Source of the DNA: an uncultured Prevotellaceae bacterium
GTDB lineage: Bacteria; Bacteroidota; Bacteroidia; Bacteroidales; Bacteroidaceae
Direction of reading: 5' to 3'
NCBI GenBank assembly: GCA_900316355.1
Contig: ONCQ01000005.1
Coordinates: 62,001-126,000, forward strand
DNA length: 64,000 bases
The notes under the pieces were generated by a model. The model saw only the letters and a list, made by a program, of their open reading frames with translations, was not told the origin of the DNA and searched no databases. A program made the position numbers and the translations under genes. Below, piece after piece: positions 20,061 through 28,572 of the stretch. Each line of letters starts with the position of its first letter. The stretch's first letter is position 1.

Positions 20061-21157
20061 TATCTTCGGCGCTGTTGCTGTTGTGGTTTTCTGCGCCTTC
20101 TCTGAGGCTGATAGGGTTTCTCTTTGACCACATTGATTTTCTGCTCCACATCCTGCTGCTCCCTGAACTCCATGGGCGAGCGGCGATGCTGCGTGGAATC
20201 GGTCAGCGCGCCTATCACACGGCCCTGCGGCGCCAGCAGCGTGTCCACGTCTGTGCTGTCCTCCACGGCCATGCTGTCCACGGGATTCAGCCTGTCGCGC
20301 CACTCCTGAGACTTGTGGAATCGGATGAGAGAGAGGCGGTTGAGGATATAAGTGACGCTGCGCTGCGGATCGCGCTCTATGGGCAAATAGAGGTGTCCTG
20401 TCACGCTCTTTGCCACCCATCCCTCCGCGTCATCGATGCGCAGCTCATTATTCGAGCGCGAAGTGCATTGGAGCGTGCGAGCGCGCACCGAGTCATTGGT
20501 GTAGGTGATGACCAGGTCTATGTAGAGCGATGTGAGGATGTCGCGTGAGAAGGCCTGCGGCATGAAACGGAAGAGGACATCATCGCCTGCCAGCCATGTG
20601 CTGTCACACGTGATGATCCACGTCTGCAGATGCTCGTCGCCATGGTTGTGCACGGCGATAACTTGGCGGCCTACCCACACGTTGGCAGTGTCGCCTTCAG
20701 CAGTGTAGCGCGCATACTGGTCGGTCTCGGCGGTGGCGGCGCCAAGTGCCTCGGCATCCCGCTCAAGGCGTTCTGTGACGCGTTTGTAGATGCGCTCAAG
20801 GCGTTCGATATCGCTGCAGTAGAAGACCATCGAAGAGTCGAAGTCAGCGCGTGTGATGTGGTGCTTGCGAAACACCGCCTCCTCCATCTCATAGCGGCGT
20901 TCATCATAGGAGCGTCCTTCCTCGTAGGTCGAGGTCTCTGCCATACTCTGTGCTACATGATAGTCGTACAGCACGCGCTCCATCTTGCCCTCCGACATCA
21001 CGCCGCTGGGGAGGCTGGGCTTGCAGGAGGAGAGGAAAAGGAGGAGAAGGAGGAGACCCACCCCCCTGCCCCTCCAGTGGAGAAGGAGACCCACCCCCCT
21101 GCCCCTCCCTTGTAGGGAGGGGAGTAAGATGTGTCTGAGAAATGAGTGTAACTCCAT
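20060..21157 (-). CDS. DUF4296-domain lipoprotein with a repeat-derived signal peptide
   Basis: 365 residues. A lipobox (LLFLSSC) puts the mature N-terminus at about Cys45, but the signal region is unusually long because residues about 10-37 (LLPSLQGRGRGVGLLL and a second copy) are translated from two tandem GC-rich repeats at 21053-21125. The mature part begins PSGVMSEGKMERVLYDYHVAQSMAE, the DUF4296 start, then a helical region and a long C-terminal part ending in Arg/Gln repeats. In many Bacteroidetes this lipoprotein follows lspA, as here. Function unknown. Whether the altered signal still works is not known. Confidence 0.85.
   Translation of the reverse strand: MELHSFLRHILLPSLQGRGRGVGLLLHWRGRGVGLLLLLLFLSSCKPSLPSGVMSEGKMERVLYDYHVAQSMAETSTYEEGRSYDERRYEMEEAVFRKHHITRADFDSSMVFYCSDIERLERIYKRVTERLERDAEALGAATAETDQYARYTAEGDTANVWVGRQVIAVHNHGDEHLQTWIITCDSTWLAGDDVLFRFMPQAFSRDILTSLYIDLVITYTNDSVRARTLQCTSRSNNELRIDDAEGWVAKSVTGHLYLPIERDPQRSVTYILNRLSLIRFHKSQEWRDRLNPVDSMAVEDSTDVDTLLAPQGRVIGALTDSTQHRRSPMEFREQQDVEQKINVVKEKPYQPQRRRRKPQQQQRRR
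21053..21075 (-). repeat. GC-rich palindromic-family repeat, partial copy
   Basis: GACCCACCCCCCTGCCCCTC half-element, in tandem with the full copy 33 bp further; inside the DUF4296 signal region. Confidence 0.85.
21086..21125 (-). repeat. GC-rich palindromic repeat, full copy
   Basis: GACCCACCCCCCTG followed by CCCCTCCCT-TGT-AGGGAGGGG (arms 21102-21110 and 21114-21122) and GAGTAA. It is nearly identical to the copy at 58413-58452, including sequence beyond the palindrome. Confidence 0.9.
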
Positions 21158-21232
21158 CCTAATTTTTTGGGGCGACCTCGTTATACCGTTATTACGCTAT
21201 TACGACAATTATTTAGCCGCCTTTTCAATTTT

Positions 21233-21871
21233 TCAACTTTCGACTTTCAGCTCATTGCTCAGCGTGCGGCGATAGAACAGCAGCAGGGCGATGACGCCAC
21301 AGGAGATGCAGGCGTCGGCGACGTTGAAGATGTAGGAGAAGAAGAGGTAGTGCTGACCGCCGATGAAGGGCATCCATGCGGGCCAGTCCCACTCGAAGAG
21401 GGGGAACGAGAACATATCCACGACGCGACCGTAGAACCATGTGCTGTAGCCCGTGCCGAAGGGCACGAACTGCGCCACCTGCGGCCATGCGGGGTCGTTG
21501 AAGATGAGGCCGTAGAAGAGGCAGTCGATGATGTTGCCTGCCGCGCCGGTCATGATGAAGGCCATGCAGATGAGGTAGCCCCACCCTACTCCCTTGCGTA
21601 TGAGTCGCATGATGTAGTAGGCGAGGAAGAGCGTGGCCAGGATGCGGAAGCCCGTGAGGAAGAGTTTGTCGAAGAACTCCATGCCGAAGGCCATGCCGTT
21701 GTTCTCGATGAAGGTGATGTAGAACCAGTCGGTGATGCGGCGGCTCTCATGCAGTGCCATGTGCGTCTTCACCCATATCTTCACGGCCTGGTCGATGGCC
21801 ATGAAACCCAAGAAGATGGCAGCCACCGCGGCGGCCTGCCATCGCTTTACGTGTGATGTCAACGTTGTCAA
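21233..21871 (-). CDS. lspA: Lipoprotein signal peptidase (signal peptidase II)
   Basis: 212 residues with four predicted membrane segments. It cleaves prolipoprotein signal peptides after lipidation of the +1 cysteine. The catalytic aspartates are D116 in GAAGNIIDCLFYG and D186 in FNVADACIS; the NNGMAFG block (58-63) is also conserved. It is longer than the E. coli enzyme because of a periplasmic insertion before the second Asp (RVVDMFSFPLFEWDWP), usual in Bacteroidetes. It lies between the DksA-like gene and the DUF4296 lipoprotein, a likely substrate. Confidence 0.96.
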   Translation of the reverse strand: MTTLTSHVKRWQAAAVAAIFLGFMAIDQAVKIWVKTHMALHESRRITDWFYITFIENNGMAFGMEFFDKLFLTGFRILATLFLAYYIMRLIRKGVGWGYLICMAFIMTGAAGNIIDCLFYGLIFNDPAWPQVAQFVPFGTGYSTWFYGRVVDMFSFPLFEWDWPAWMPFIGGQHYLFFSYIFNVADACISCGVIALLLFYRRTLSNELKVES

Positions 21872-21884
21872 GGTCTGAAGCGGA

Positions 21885-22271
21885 TCAGTGAGCGCGTTTC
21901 TTGTCGTTCTTCACCTCGATGCTGAGTGTGGCATGGGGAACGGCACGCAGGCGCTCCTTGGGGATGAGCTTGCCCGTCTCGCGGCAGATGCCGTAGGTCT
22001 TGTTGTCGATGCGCACGAGCGCTGCCTTCAGTCCCTGGATGAATTTCTGCTGGCGCAAGGCCATGGCCATGAGCTGTTCCTTGGTCTGTGTCTCGCTGCC
22101 CTCCTCCAGTGCGTGGTAGGTGGGCGCAGTGTCGTCAGCCTCGTTGCTGTCGCGGTTCATGATGCGGTCCATGGTTTTCTCATAGTCGCTTTGTGCCACA
22201 GCCAGTTTCTCGTTGATCAGGACGCGGAACTCCTCGAGTTCTTCGTCGGTGTAGCGTGTTTTTTCAGCCAT
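21885..22271 (-). CDS. DksA/TraR-family protein without zinc-finger cysteines
   Basis: 128 residues. A coiled-coil N-terminal part (TDEELEEFRVLINEKLAVAQ) is followed by the DksA-type C-terminus YGICRETGKLIPKERLRAVPHA. Only one cysteine remains at the usual four-Cys zinc site, and the other positions are Gly, Lys and His-like; this version is common in Bacteroidetes as far as I recall. The tip that enters the RNA polymerase secondary channel is not obvious, so (p)ppGpp co-factor activity cannot be assumed. It lies between ileS (41 bp upstream) and lspA (13 bp downstream). Confidence 0.85.
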   Translation of the reverse strand: MAEKTRYTDEELEEFRVLINEKLAVAQSDYEKTMDRIMNRDSNEADDTAPTYHALEEGSETQTKEQLMAMALRQQKFIQGLKAALVRIDNKTYGICRETGKLIPKERLRAVPHATLSIEVKNDKKRAH

Positions 22272-22312
22272 AGTAGTGCTATGTTGTCGTTAAGATTAGT
22301 TTTTCTATAAGA

Positions 22313-25300
22313 TTAGATTTTCTCGATACGTGCGTTGAGTTGGAAGTCCTCGAAGTCGAGCACAGCGGCGTCGGCGACAGTGTCGACGAGCGTGATGCCG
22401 TCGGCCAGCACCTGCGCGGTGATGTAGCTGCCGAAGGCCTCCACGGCGCGGTCTGTCTGCGCGTTGTGTTCGAGGGTGATGTGTATGCGGTCGGTGATTT
22501 CGAAGCCGCTCTCCTTGCGCAGGTTCTGTATGCGTTTCACCAGCTCGCGGGCGTTGCCCTCGTTGCGCAGCTCGTCGGTGACGGTGATGTCGAGGGCCAC
22601 GGTGAGTACGCCGTCGTTGGCCACGGTCCATCCGGGGATGTCCTCGCTGAAGATCTCCACGTCCTCGAGCTCCACGGTGATGGCGTCGCCGGTGGGCAGT
22701 GTCAGCGGCAGCTGTCCTGTCTCGAGCACGGCAATCTGTTCCTGCGTGAGGGCAGTGACGGCGGCGTTGACATCCTTCATCAGCTTGCCGAACTTCTTAC
22801 CCATCGTGCGGAAATTGCACTTCACCTTCTTCGTCAACAGCCCGGCGCCCTCCACGAACTCGAGCTCCTTGACGTTGACCTCGTCGAGGATGAGCTGCTT
22901 CACGGCTTCGATGCGCTGCTGCAGCTCGCGGTCGATGGCGGGAATGGCGATGCGTGCCAGGGGCTGGCGCACGATGATCTGCTCCTTCTTGCGCAGCGAG
23001 AGCACCATGGAGGTGATTTCCTGTGCCAGTGCCATGCGCGACTCCTGTTCCTTGTCGATGAGGGCATCATCGGCCACGGGGAAGGAGGCGAGGTGAACGC
23101 TGGAGAGACCCTCTCCCCGCTCCCCCGTGAGGGGGAGAGCCTCGCTATCGCTCGAAAGCTGCGCGCCAGCCTTCGCCCCTCCCTTACGGGAGGGGTTGGG
23201 GGTGGGTCCATGCAAATCCCTGTAGAGCTGGTCGGCATAGAAGGGGGCGATGGGGGCCATCAGGCGCGCCACGGTCTCCAGACAGGTGTAGAGTGTCTGG
23301 TAGGCACTGAGCTTGTCGATGCTCATCTCGCCGCCCCAGAAGCGCTTGCGGGAGAGGCGCACGAACCAGTTGGAGACGTTGTCGATGACGAATGCCTGGA
23401 TGAGGCGTCCGGCGCGCGTGGGCTCGTAGGCCTCGTAGCTCTGCTCCACCTCGCGGATGAGGGTGTTCAGCGACGAGAGAATCCAGCGGTCCATTTCCGA
23501 GCGCTGGCTCATGGGCACTTCGGGCTCCTCGAAGTGCCAGCCGTCCACGTTGGCATACATCGCCAGGAAGCTGTACGTCTGGTAGAGCTTGCCGAAGAAG
23601 GAGCGGGAGACCTCTTGAACTCCTGCTTCATCGTATTTGAGGTTATCCCATGGCTGTGAGTTGGTTATCATATACCAGCGTACAGCGTCGGAACCGAATT
23701 TCTCAATGTTGTCGAAGGGGTTGATGGCGTTGCCGAGGCGCTTGGACATCTTCAGTCCGTTCTTGTCCAGCACGAGGCCGTTGCTGATGACAGCCTTGTA
23801 GGCGACGCTATCGAAGACCATCGTGGCGATGGCGTGGAGCGTGAAGAACCATCCGCGCGTCTGATCCACGCCCTCGGCGATGAAGTCAGCGGGATAGACG
23901 ATGCGCTTGTCCAGTGCCTCCTTGTTCTCGAAGGGATAGTGAATCTGAGCGTAGGGCATCGCACCGCTGTCGAACCACACGTCGATGAGGTCCAGCTCGC
24001 GCTGCAGTGGCTTGCCGCTCTCGCCCACGAGGACGATGTCATCCACATAGGGGCGGTGGAGGTCGATGCGGTCGTAGTTCTCCTGCGACATATCGCCGGG
24101 CACGAAGCCCTTGTCCTTGAGCGGGTTCGAGGCCATCACGCCTGCGCGCACGCTCTTCTCTATCTCGTTGTAGAGTTCCTCGATGCTGCCGATGCAGATC
24201 TCCTCGCGCGTCTCGCGGTTGCGCCAGATGGGCAGCGGTGTGCCCCAGTAGCGGCTGCGGCTAAGGTTCCAGTCGTTGAGGTTCTCCAGCCATTTGCCGA
24301 AGCGTCCGGAGCCCGTGGATTCAGGCTTCCACAGGATGCTCTTGTTCAGCTCCATCATGCGCTCCTTGGCGGCTGTCGAGCGGATGAACCAGCTGTCCAG
24401 CGGGTAGTAGAGCACAGGCTTGTCGGTGCGCCAGCAGTGGGGGTAGTTGTGCACATGCTTCTCAATCTTGAAGGCGGTGCCCTCCTGCTTCATCTCCATG
24501 CAGAGGACGATGTTCAGGTCCTCGGTCTTGGCCAGCGCTTTCTCGTCGAGGCCGGCATACTGCGGGTCGTAGGCGTTCTTGACGAAGTCGCCGGCGTGGT
24601 GCCAGTAGCTGTCGTTGACGCAGGTCGCGACGAAGGCCTCGTCCATGTCGGCTTTCACGAAGTACTTACCCGTGAAGTCCACCATGGGTCGTGTGTCGCC
24701 GGCTTTGTCGATGACGAAGAGCGAGGGGATGCCGGCATCCTTGGCCACCTTGGCATCGTCGGCACCGAACGTGGGCGCGATGTGCACGATGCCCGTACCG
24801 TCCTCCGTGGTCACGTAGTCGCCGGGGATGACGCGGAACGCCTCGGCGCTCTTGTCCACGGCCTTGCCGCCCTCCAGCGCACAGGGCTTCACCCAGGGGA
24901 AGAGCTGCTCATAGTGGAGGCCCACAAGGGTAGCCCCTTCCCAACCTTCCCCAAGGGGCAGGTGTTCTTCGTCCTCTGGGAAATAAGCATTCTTGCGTGA
25001 TTCAGCTACAATATAGATGGCTTCTTCTTTGCTATAGGGGTTCTGTCCCTTGACAGCGACATATTTGATTTTCGGGCCTACGCACAAAGCGGTATTCGAA
25101 GGCAGTGTCCAAGGCGTGGTCGTCCAGGCTAAAATATAAACCGGCAATCCCATATCAAACACCTTTACAAGGCTCTCAGGGAATCCCTCCCCCTTGGGGG
25201 AGCCGGAGGGGGCCATTACACGGAACTGCGCCGTGACCGTCGTGTCCTTCACATCGCGGTAGCAGCCGGGCTGGTTCAGCTCGTGGCTGGAGAGGCCGGT

Positions 25301-25864
25301 GCCGGCGGCGGGGCTGTAGGGCTGGATGGTGTAGCCCTTATAGAGCAGTCCCTTCTCATAGAGCTGTTTCAGGAGCCACCACAGCGACTCGATATACTTG
25401 TTGTCGTAGGTGATGTACGGATGTTCCATATCGACCCAGTAGCCCATGCGGCGGCTGAGGTCCTCCCATTCGCTGGTGAACATCATCACGTTCTCGCGGC
25501 ACTTGCGGTTGTAGTCGTCGATGGAGATCGTCTTACCGATGTCCTCCTTCGTGATGCCGAGTTCCTTCTCCACGCCCAGCTCCACGGGCAGTCCGTGGGT
25601 GTCCCATCCCGCCTTGCGGTGGACCTGGAAGCCCTTCATGGTCTTGAAGCGGCAGAAGGTGTCCTTGATGGAGCGCGCCAGCACGTGGTGGATGCCGGGG
25701 TGGCCGTTCGCCGAGGGAGGGCCCTCGAAGAAGACGAACGAGGGGCAGCCCTCGCGCTCGTCGATGCTGCGGTGGAACAAGTCCTCCTGGTCCCACTGCT
25801 TCAATATCTCATGGTTCACCTCCGTGAGGTTGAACTTCGAATATTCAGGGAATTTCTTTGCCAT
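22313..25864 (-). CDS. ileS: Isoleucyl-tRNA synthetase with repeat-encoded insertions
   Basis: 1183 residues, class I synthetase. The HIGH-type motif is GHPGIHH (54-60) and KMSKR is near residue 704; the editing domain (CP1) lies between, with TTPWTLPSN intact, and the anticodon-binding domain follows. Three segments look foreign and are translated from GC-rich palindromic repeats: about 217-229 (APSGSPKGEGFP), about 302-313 (LPLGEGWEGAT) and about 884-921 (GPTPNPSRKGG...LTGERGEGLSS, a double element). All are in frame and the gene is otherwise intact, so they are probably tolerated surface loops. First gene of the ileS-dksA-lspA operon; promoter at 25905-25934. Confidence 0.96.
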   Translation of the reverse strand: MAKKFPEYSKFNLTEVNHEILKQWDQEDLFHRSIDEREGCPSFVFFEGPPSANGHPGIHHVLARSIKDTFCRFKTMKGFQVHRKAGWDTHGLPVELGVEKELGITKEDIGKTISIDDYNRKCRENVMMFTSEWEDLSRRMGYWVDMEHPYITYDNKYIESLWWLLKQLYEKGLLYKGYTIQPYSPAAGTGLSSHELNQPGCYRDVKDTTVTAQFRVMAPSGSPKGEGFPESLVKVFDMGLPVYILAWTTTPWTLPSNTALCVGPKIKYVAVKGQNPYSKEEAIYIVAESRKNAYFPEDEEHLPLGEGWEGATLVGLHYEQLFPWVKPCALEGGKAVDKSAEAFRVIPGDYVTTEDGTGIVHIAPTFGADDAKVAKDAGIPSLFVIDKAGDTRPMVDFTGKYFVKADMDEAFVATCVNDSYWHHAGDFVKNAYDPQYAGLDEKALAKTEDLNIVLCMEMKQEGTAFKIEKHVHNYPHCWRTDKPVLYYPLDSWFIRSTAAKERMMELNKSILWKPESTGSGRFGKWLENLNDWNLSRSRYWGTPLPIWRNRETREEICIGSIEELYNEIEKSVRAGVMASNPLKDKGFVPGDMSQENYDRIDLHRPYVDDIVLVGESGKPLQRELDLIDVWFDSGAMPYAQIHYPFENKEALDKRIVYPADFIAEGVDQTRGWFFTLHAIATMVFDSVAYKAVISNGLVLDKNGLKMSKRLGNAINPFDNIEKFGSDAVRWYMITNSQPWDNLKYDEAGVQEVSRSFFGKLYQTYSFLAMYANVDGWHFEEPEVPMSQRSEMDRWILSSLNTLIREVEQSYEAYEPTRAGRLIQAFVIDNVSNWFVRLSRKRFWGGEMSIDKLSAYQTLYTCLETVARLMAPIAPFYADQLYRDLHGPTPNPSRKGGAKAGAQLSSDSEALPLTGERGEGLSSVHLASFPVADDALIDKEQESRMALAQEITSMVLSLRKKEQIIVRQPLARIAIPAIDRELQQRIEAVKQLILDEVNVKELEFVEGAGLLTKKVKCNFRTMGKKFGKLMKDVNAAVTALTQEQIAVLETGQLPLTLPTGDAITVELEDVEIFSEDIPGWTVANDGVLTVALDITVTDELRNEGNARELVKRIQNLRKESGFEITDRIHITLEHNAQTDRAVEAFGSYITAQVLADGITLVDTVADAAVLDFEDFQLNARIEKI
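23105..23209. repeat. Double GC-rich palindromic repeat inside ileS
   Basis: Two hairpin units, CTCCCCGCTCCCCC-GTG-AGGGGGAGAG and CCCCTCCC-TTAC-GGGAGGGG, the latter followed by TTGGGGGTGGGTCC, joined by about 40 bp. In frame at IleRS residues about 884-921. Confidence 0.9.
24929..24961. repeat. GC-rich repeat inside ileS, second site
   Basis: GCCCCTTCCCAACCTTCCCC followed by AAGGGGC, a shortened copy; in frame at residues about 302-313. Confidence 0.7.
25184..25213. repeat. GC-rich repeat inside ileS, third site
   Basis: TCCCTCCCCC-TT-GGGGGAG and CCGGAGGGGGCC; in frame at residues about 217-229. Confidence 0.75.
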
Positions 25865-25904
25865 ATTTCTTGTTTTCTATTGAGTCTTACCTTAAAAAAC
25901 GGCG

Positions 25905-25934
25905 CAAAAGTAGCAAATAAATAATGAACAGCAA
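25905..25934 (-). promoter_or_regulatory. Promoter of the ileS operon
   Basis: On the minus strand TTG (25934-25932), 19 bp, TACTTTTG (25912-25905), about 40 bp upstream of the ileS ATG. Confidence 0.7.
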
Positions 25935-26312
25935 AATAATTTATTACTTTTCCTCCCCTCCACCCCATAAATCCCCTGTCGTCCATCTTCCATCTTCCCT
26001 CAGCCATCCTACATCAGCCCTCATCCATCTTACATCATAACCCTTAATGCTTTTTCTCATAACCCTTAAGCCTTTCGCCCGAAACCCTTAGGGGTTATGA
26101 CTCGAAGGTCATGGTCTTCTCGTCGTTCCATCGCGACCGAACAATGAATGCACCACGGTCTTCCTACTGGACCACCATGGCGGGACACTCAACGCACGCG
26201 GCTTTGATGATTTCTCGTGCTGTGCGGACTATTTTTGTTAAGAAATATTTAATTTGAGGGGAGGAGGAGAAGAAAATAGAGCGTTAGAGAAAAAAATAGT
26301 GCGCAAAACAGT
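25935..26312. other. Non-coding spacer between ileS and hipB
   Basis: It holds CATC-rich short repeats (25975-26040: CCATCTTCCATCTTCC, CATCTTACATCATAACCC), two copies of CATAACCCTTAA, and an 8-bp inverted repeat CATAACCC/GGGTTATG (26058-26099). From 26100 to 26225 short open frames on both strands look weakly coding (for example a minus-strand tail ending in ECPAMVVQ), possibly a decayed gene. No intact gene is seen. Confidence 0.5.
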
Positions 26313-26341
26313 TTGAATTTAAACTATTATGCGTACATTTG
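26313..26341 (+). promoter_or_regulatory. Promoter of the hipBA-like operon
   Basis: TTG (26313-26315), 18 bp, TACATTTG (26334-26341). The direct repeat ACTATTATG lies in its spacer (26323-26331) and again at the hipB start (26364-26372). Confidence 0.65.
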
Positions 26342-26356
26342 CGGCGTAAAAGTTTA

Positions 26357-26371
26357 ATAATGGACTATTAT
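26357..26371. promoter_or_regulatory. Candidate HipB operator
   Basis: ATAAT-GGACT-ATTAT inverted repeat just before and over the hipB start codon, sharing ACTATTATG with a copy 41 bp upstream inside the promoter spacer. This spacing, close to four helical turns, suits co-operative binding of an autorepressor. Inferred only. Confidence 0.45.
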
Positions 26372-26717
26372 GGACAACATCTATATGCTTGCTGATGTGA
26401 CCATCCAGAGTCGGATTGGCGCGCGATTGAGGCAGGCGAGGTTGAAACAGAACGTCACGCAACAGAGCCTTGCGGAGGCTGCGGGCGTGTCGTTGTCATC
26501 ACTCAAGAAGATTGAGAAAGGCGAGATAGGTTCTTTTGACTCGCTGCTGCGGCTGCTGCGCACGCTGGGCTTGCTGGACATCCTGCAGCCGCTGGTGGAT
26601 GAGGAACAGCTGAGCCCTAATGAATACTACGAGTTGGTACACGCCGCCCGTGCGAAGTCACGCAAGCGTGCCGCAGGTAAGATTCAACCATCAAACAAGG
26701 AGGAATCAACATGGTAG
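26370..26717 (+). CDS. HipB-like XRE-family antitoxin/regulator
   Basis: 115 residues with a helix-turn-helix XRE domain at about 15-70 (IGARLRQARLKQNVTQQSLAEAAGVS, LSSLKKIEKGEIG). The basic C-terminal tail (ARAKSRKRAAGKIQPSNK) could bind DNA or the toxin. The gene overlaps the HipA-like gene by 7 bp, the standard antitoxin-toxin order. It should repress the operon and neutralise the kinase; its operator may be the ATAAT/ATTAT palindrome at its start codon. Confidence 0.9.
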   Translation: MDNIYMLADVTIQSRIGARLRQARLKQNVTQQSLAEAAGVSLSSLKKIEKGEIGSFDSLLRLLRTLGLLDILQPLVDEEQLSPNEYYELVHAARAKSRKRAAGKIQPSNKEESTW

Positions 26718-27991
26718 ATGTAGCCAGAGTGAGTATGTTTGGGATGCCCGTCGGCACGTTCCGATGGGATGCCCAGTATGGCGTTGCCAGATTTGAATAC
26801 GACGGCAGTTTCGTGGGTCGCGGCTTGGAACCCTCGCCTCTGATGATGCCTGTGCGCGAAGGACGTATCTATGCTTTTGCGGACTTGGATCGTGGGACTT
26901 TCAAAGGGTTGCCGGGCATGCTGGCTGATTCGCTCCCCGACACCTACGGCCGGGCGCTGTTCGATAAATGGCTGGCACTGACGGGCCGCACGAGCAGTAA
27001 CCCCATCGAGACCTTGTGTTTCCTGGGCAACCGATGTATGGGTGCCTTGGAGTTCGAGCCGGCGATAGACAGCGCATACGACCCCAATGCGAAGTTCGAA
27101 ATCGACTCACTCGTGCAAGTCGCCAGTGATGCACTGGCGGAGAAGTCGTCCTTTGACGTGAACCTCAACGACGACAGGAAGGCGGCCATCGCTGAGATCC
27201 TGCGACTGGGCACCTCGGCAGGAGGGCAGCGCGCCAAGGCTATCATTGCCTATAACAAAGAAACGGGCGAGGTACGATCCGGGCAGGTGGAGGCACCTGT
27301 AGGGTTCGACTACTACCTCATCAAGCTGGACGGGGTGTCGGCCACAGCGGGTTTCAGGGAAACGGGTAACTATGGTCGTCTGGAGTATTCGTTCTATCAG
27401 TTGGCGAAAGCCTGTGGCATAGACATGACGGCGTGTTCGCTGATAGAGGAAAATGGCCGTGCTCATTTCCTCACCAAGCGCTTCGACCGCAAGGAGGACA
27501 AGAAGGTACATATGCAGACGCTCTGCGGTATTGCCCATTACGACTATCGCCTGCATCGCGCCTACGCTTACGAACAGGCTTTCAATGTGATGCGAGCGCT
27601 GCGTCTGCCCTATTCAGCAGCCCAAGAGATGTTCCGCCGGATGGTGTTTAATGTGGTGGTTCGCAACCAAGACGACCACACCAAGAACATCTCCTTCCTC
27701 ATGGAAGCGGACGGCCGGTGGCAGCTCTCGCCGGCTTACGATATGGGATATGCCTATAACCCTCAGGGCGGTTGGACAGCCACGCACCAGATGTCCATTA
27801 ATGGGAAGTTCGATGACATCACGCGTCAGGATCTGCTCGCCTTTGCCAGTCAGAACAATATCAAGGAAGCCACATCCATCATCGATGAGATTTGCGAAGC
27901 AGCATCTCATTGGACCAAGTTCGCAGAGGAGTGCGGTGTGCCGCAGGAGATGCAGAACCGCATCGTTCCGAATCTATTGCTTAGCCTGTAG
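26711..27991 (+). CDS. HipA-like serine/threonine kinase toxin
   Basis: 426 residues, close to the usual HipA length. Kinase features: GTSAGGQRAK loop (167-176), ATP-lysine candidate K205 (YYLIKLDG), catalytic loop NQDDHTKN (319-326) and metal-binding PAYDMG (341-346). The N-terminal HipA_N region (GRIYAFADLDRGTFKGLPGMLADSLPD) is complete. E. coli HipA phosphorylates glutamyl-tRNA synthetase and causes persistence; the target of this group is not known. The pair opens the accessory island. No frameshift is seen, so it should be active. Confidence 0.93.
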   Translation: MVDVARVSMFGMPVGTFRWDAQYGVARFEYDGSFVGRGLEPSPLMMPVREGRIYAFADLDRGTFKGLPGMLADSLPDTYGRALFDKWLALTGRTSSNPIETLCFLGNRCMGALEFEPAIDSAYDPNAKFEIDSLVQVASDALAEKSSFDVNLNDDRKAAIAEILRLGTSAGGQRAKAIIAYNKETGEVRSGQVEAPVGFDYYLIKLDGVSATAGFRETGNYGRLEYSFYQLAKACGIDMTACSLIEENGRAHFLTKRFDRKEDKKVHMQTLCGIAHYDYRLHRAYAYEQAFNVMRALRLPYSAAQEMFRRMVFNVVVRNQDDHTKNISFLMEADGRWQLSPAYDMGYAYNPQGGWTATHQMSINGKFDDITRQDLLAFASQNNIKEATSIIDEICEAASHWTKFAEECGVPQEMQNRIVPNLLLSL

Positions 27992-28243
27992 CCACTCTGT
28001 GCTTGCGTAACCCTCATAGGGCTTTCCGCAAAAATAAATCTGCTCCCCACAAAAAGACACTACTACTCCCTCGCCTTACCCTCTATAGTCCCTACGCGCA
28101 GACACTATAGAGGGTACGCTTAGGAACTATAGAGTATAACGCAGTGCGGTGCGAAGGCGTTTGCAGTGCGGTGCGTTGGCCGTTGCACCGCAGTCCTTGA
28201 CCAGCCATGAAGCGCCATAGACACATAGGCACCATCGCACCAC
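27992..28243. other. Non-coding region after the hipA-like gene
   Basis: No gene is seen. It contains an 11-bp perfect inverted repeat CCCTCTATAGT/ACTATAGAGGG (28079-28089 and 28104-28114, a possible hairpin terminator without a T run), further CTATAG repeats, and two copies of GCAGTGCGGTGCG at 28141-28180. Confidence 0.6.
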
Positions 28244-28495
28244 AATTGGATACAGAATACAGAATACAGTTTTTTAGGCGCCACCTTTCTTGTACTGAAA
28301 AAGTTGACTCCCTGCTGCGCACAGCGCACAGTTTTCTCAGGAGCAATGAAAAAGGGGACCGTGAATTTTTACTATTATATATATTATATAATTTTATTAT
28401 ATAATATATATAATAGTAATTTCTATTTACCTATTTTCAGGTTGTCTTTATACCCCTGCCCCTAAAAAACTGTATTCTGTATTCTGTATCCAATT
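28244..28495. mobile_element. 252-bp element with 35-bp perfect inverted ends (MITE-like)
   Basis: The 35-bp arms 28244-28278 and 28461-28495 are exact inverted copies; each contains the AATACAG unit repeated in tandem. Between them lies a perfect 24-bp AT-only palindrome with a 3-nt loop (28369-28419). There is no ORF of note inside. This looks like a non-autonomous transposable element or a strong cruciform; no clear target duplication was found, so mobility is an inference. Confidence 0.6.
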
Positions 28496-28572
28496 AAACT
28501 GTAATCTGTAACCTAAGCCATTGAAGGCCTATCGCTTCCATCTTCCTTCATCCACCTTGACCTCGCCGGCAA

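Noticed and set aside
28092..28404. Short ORFs around the inverted-repeat element
   Set aside because: They run through inverted repeats and AT palindromes, lack ribosome sites and show no protein-like composition.
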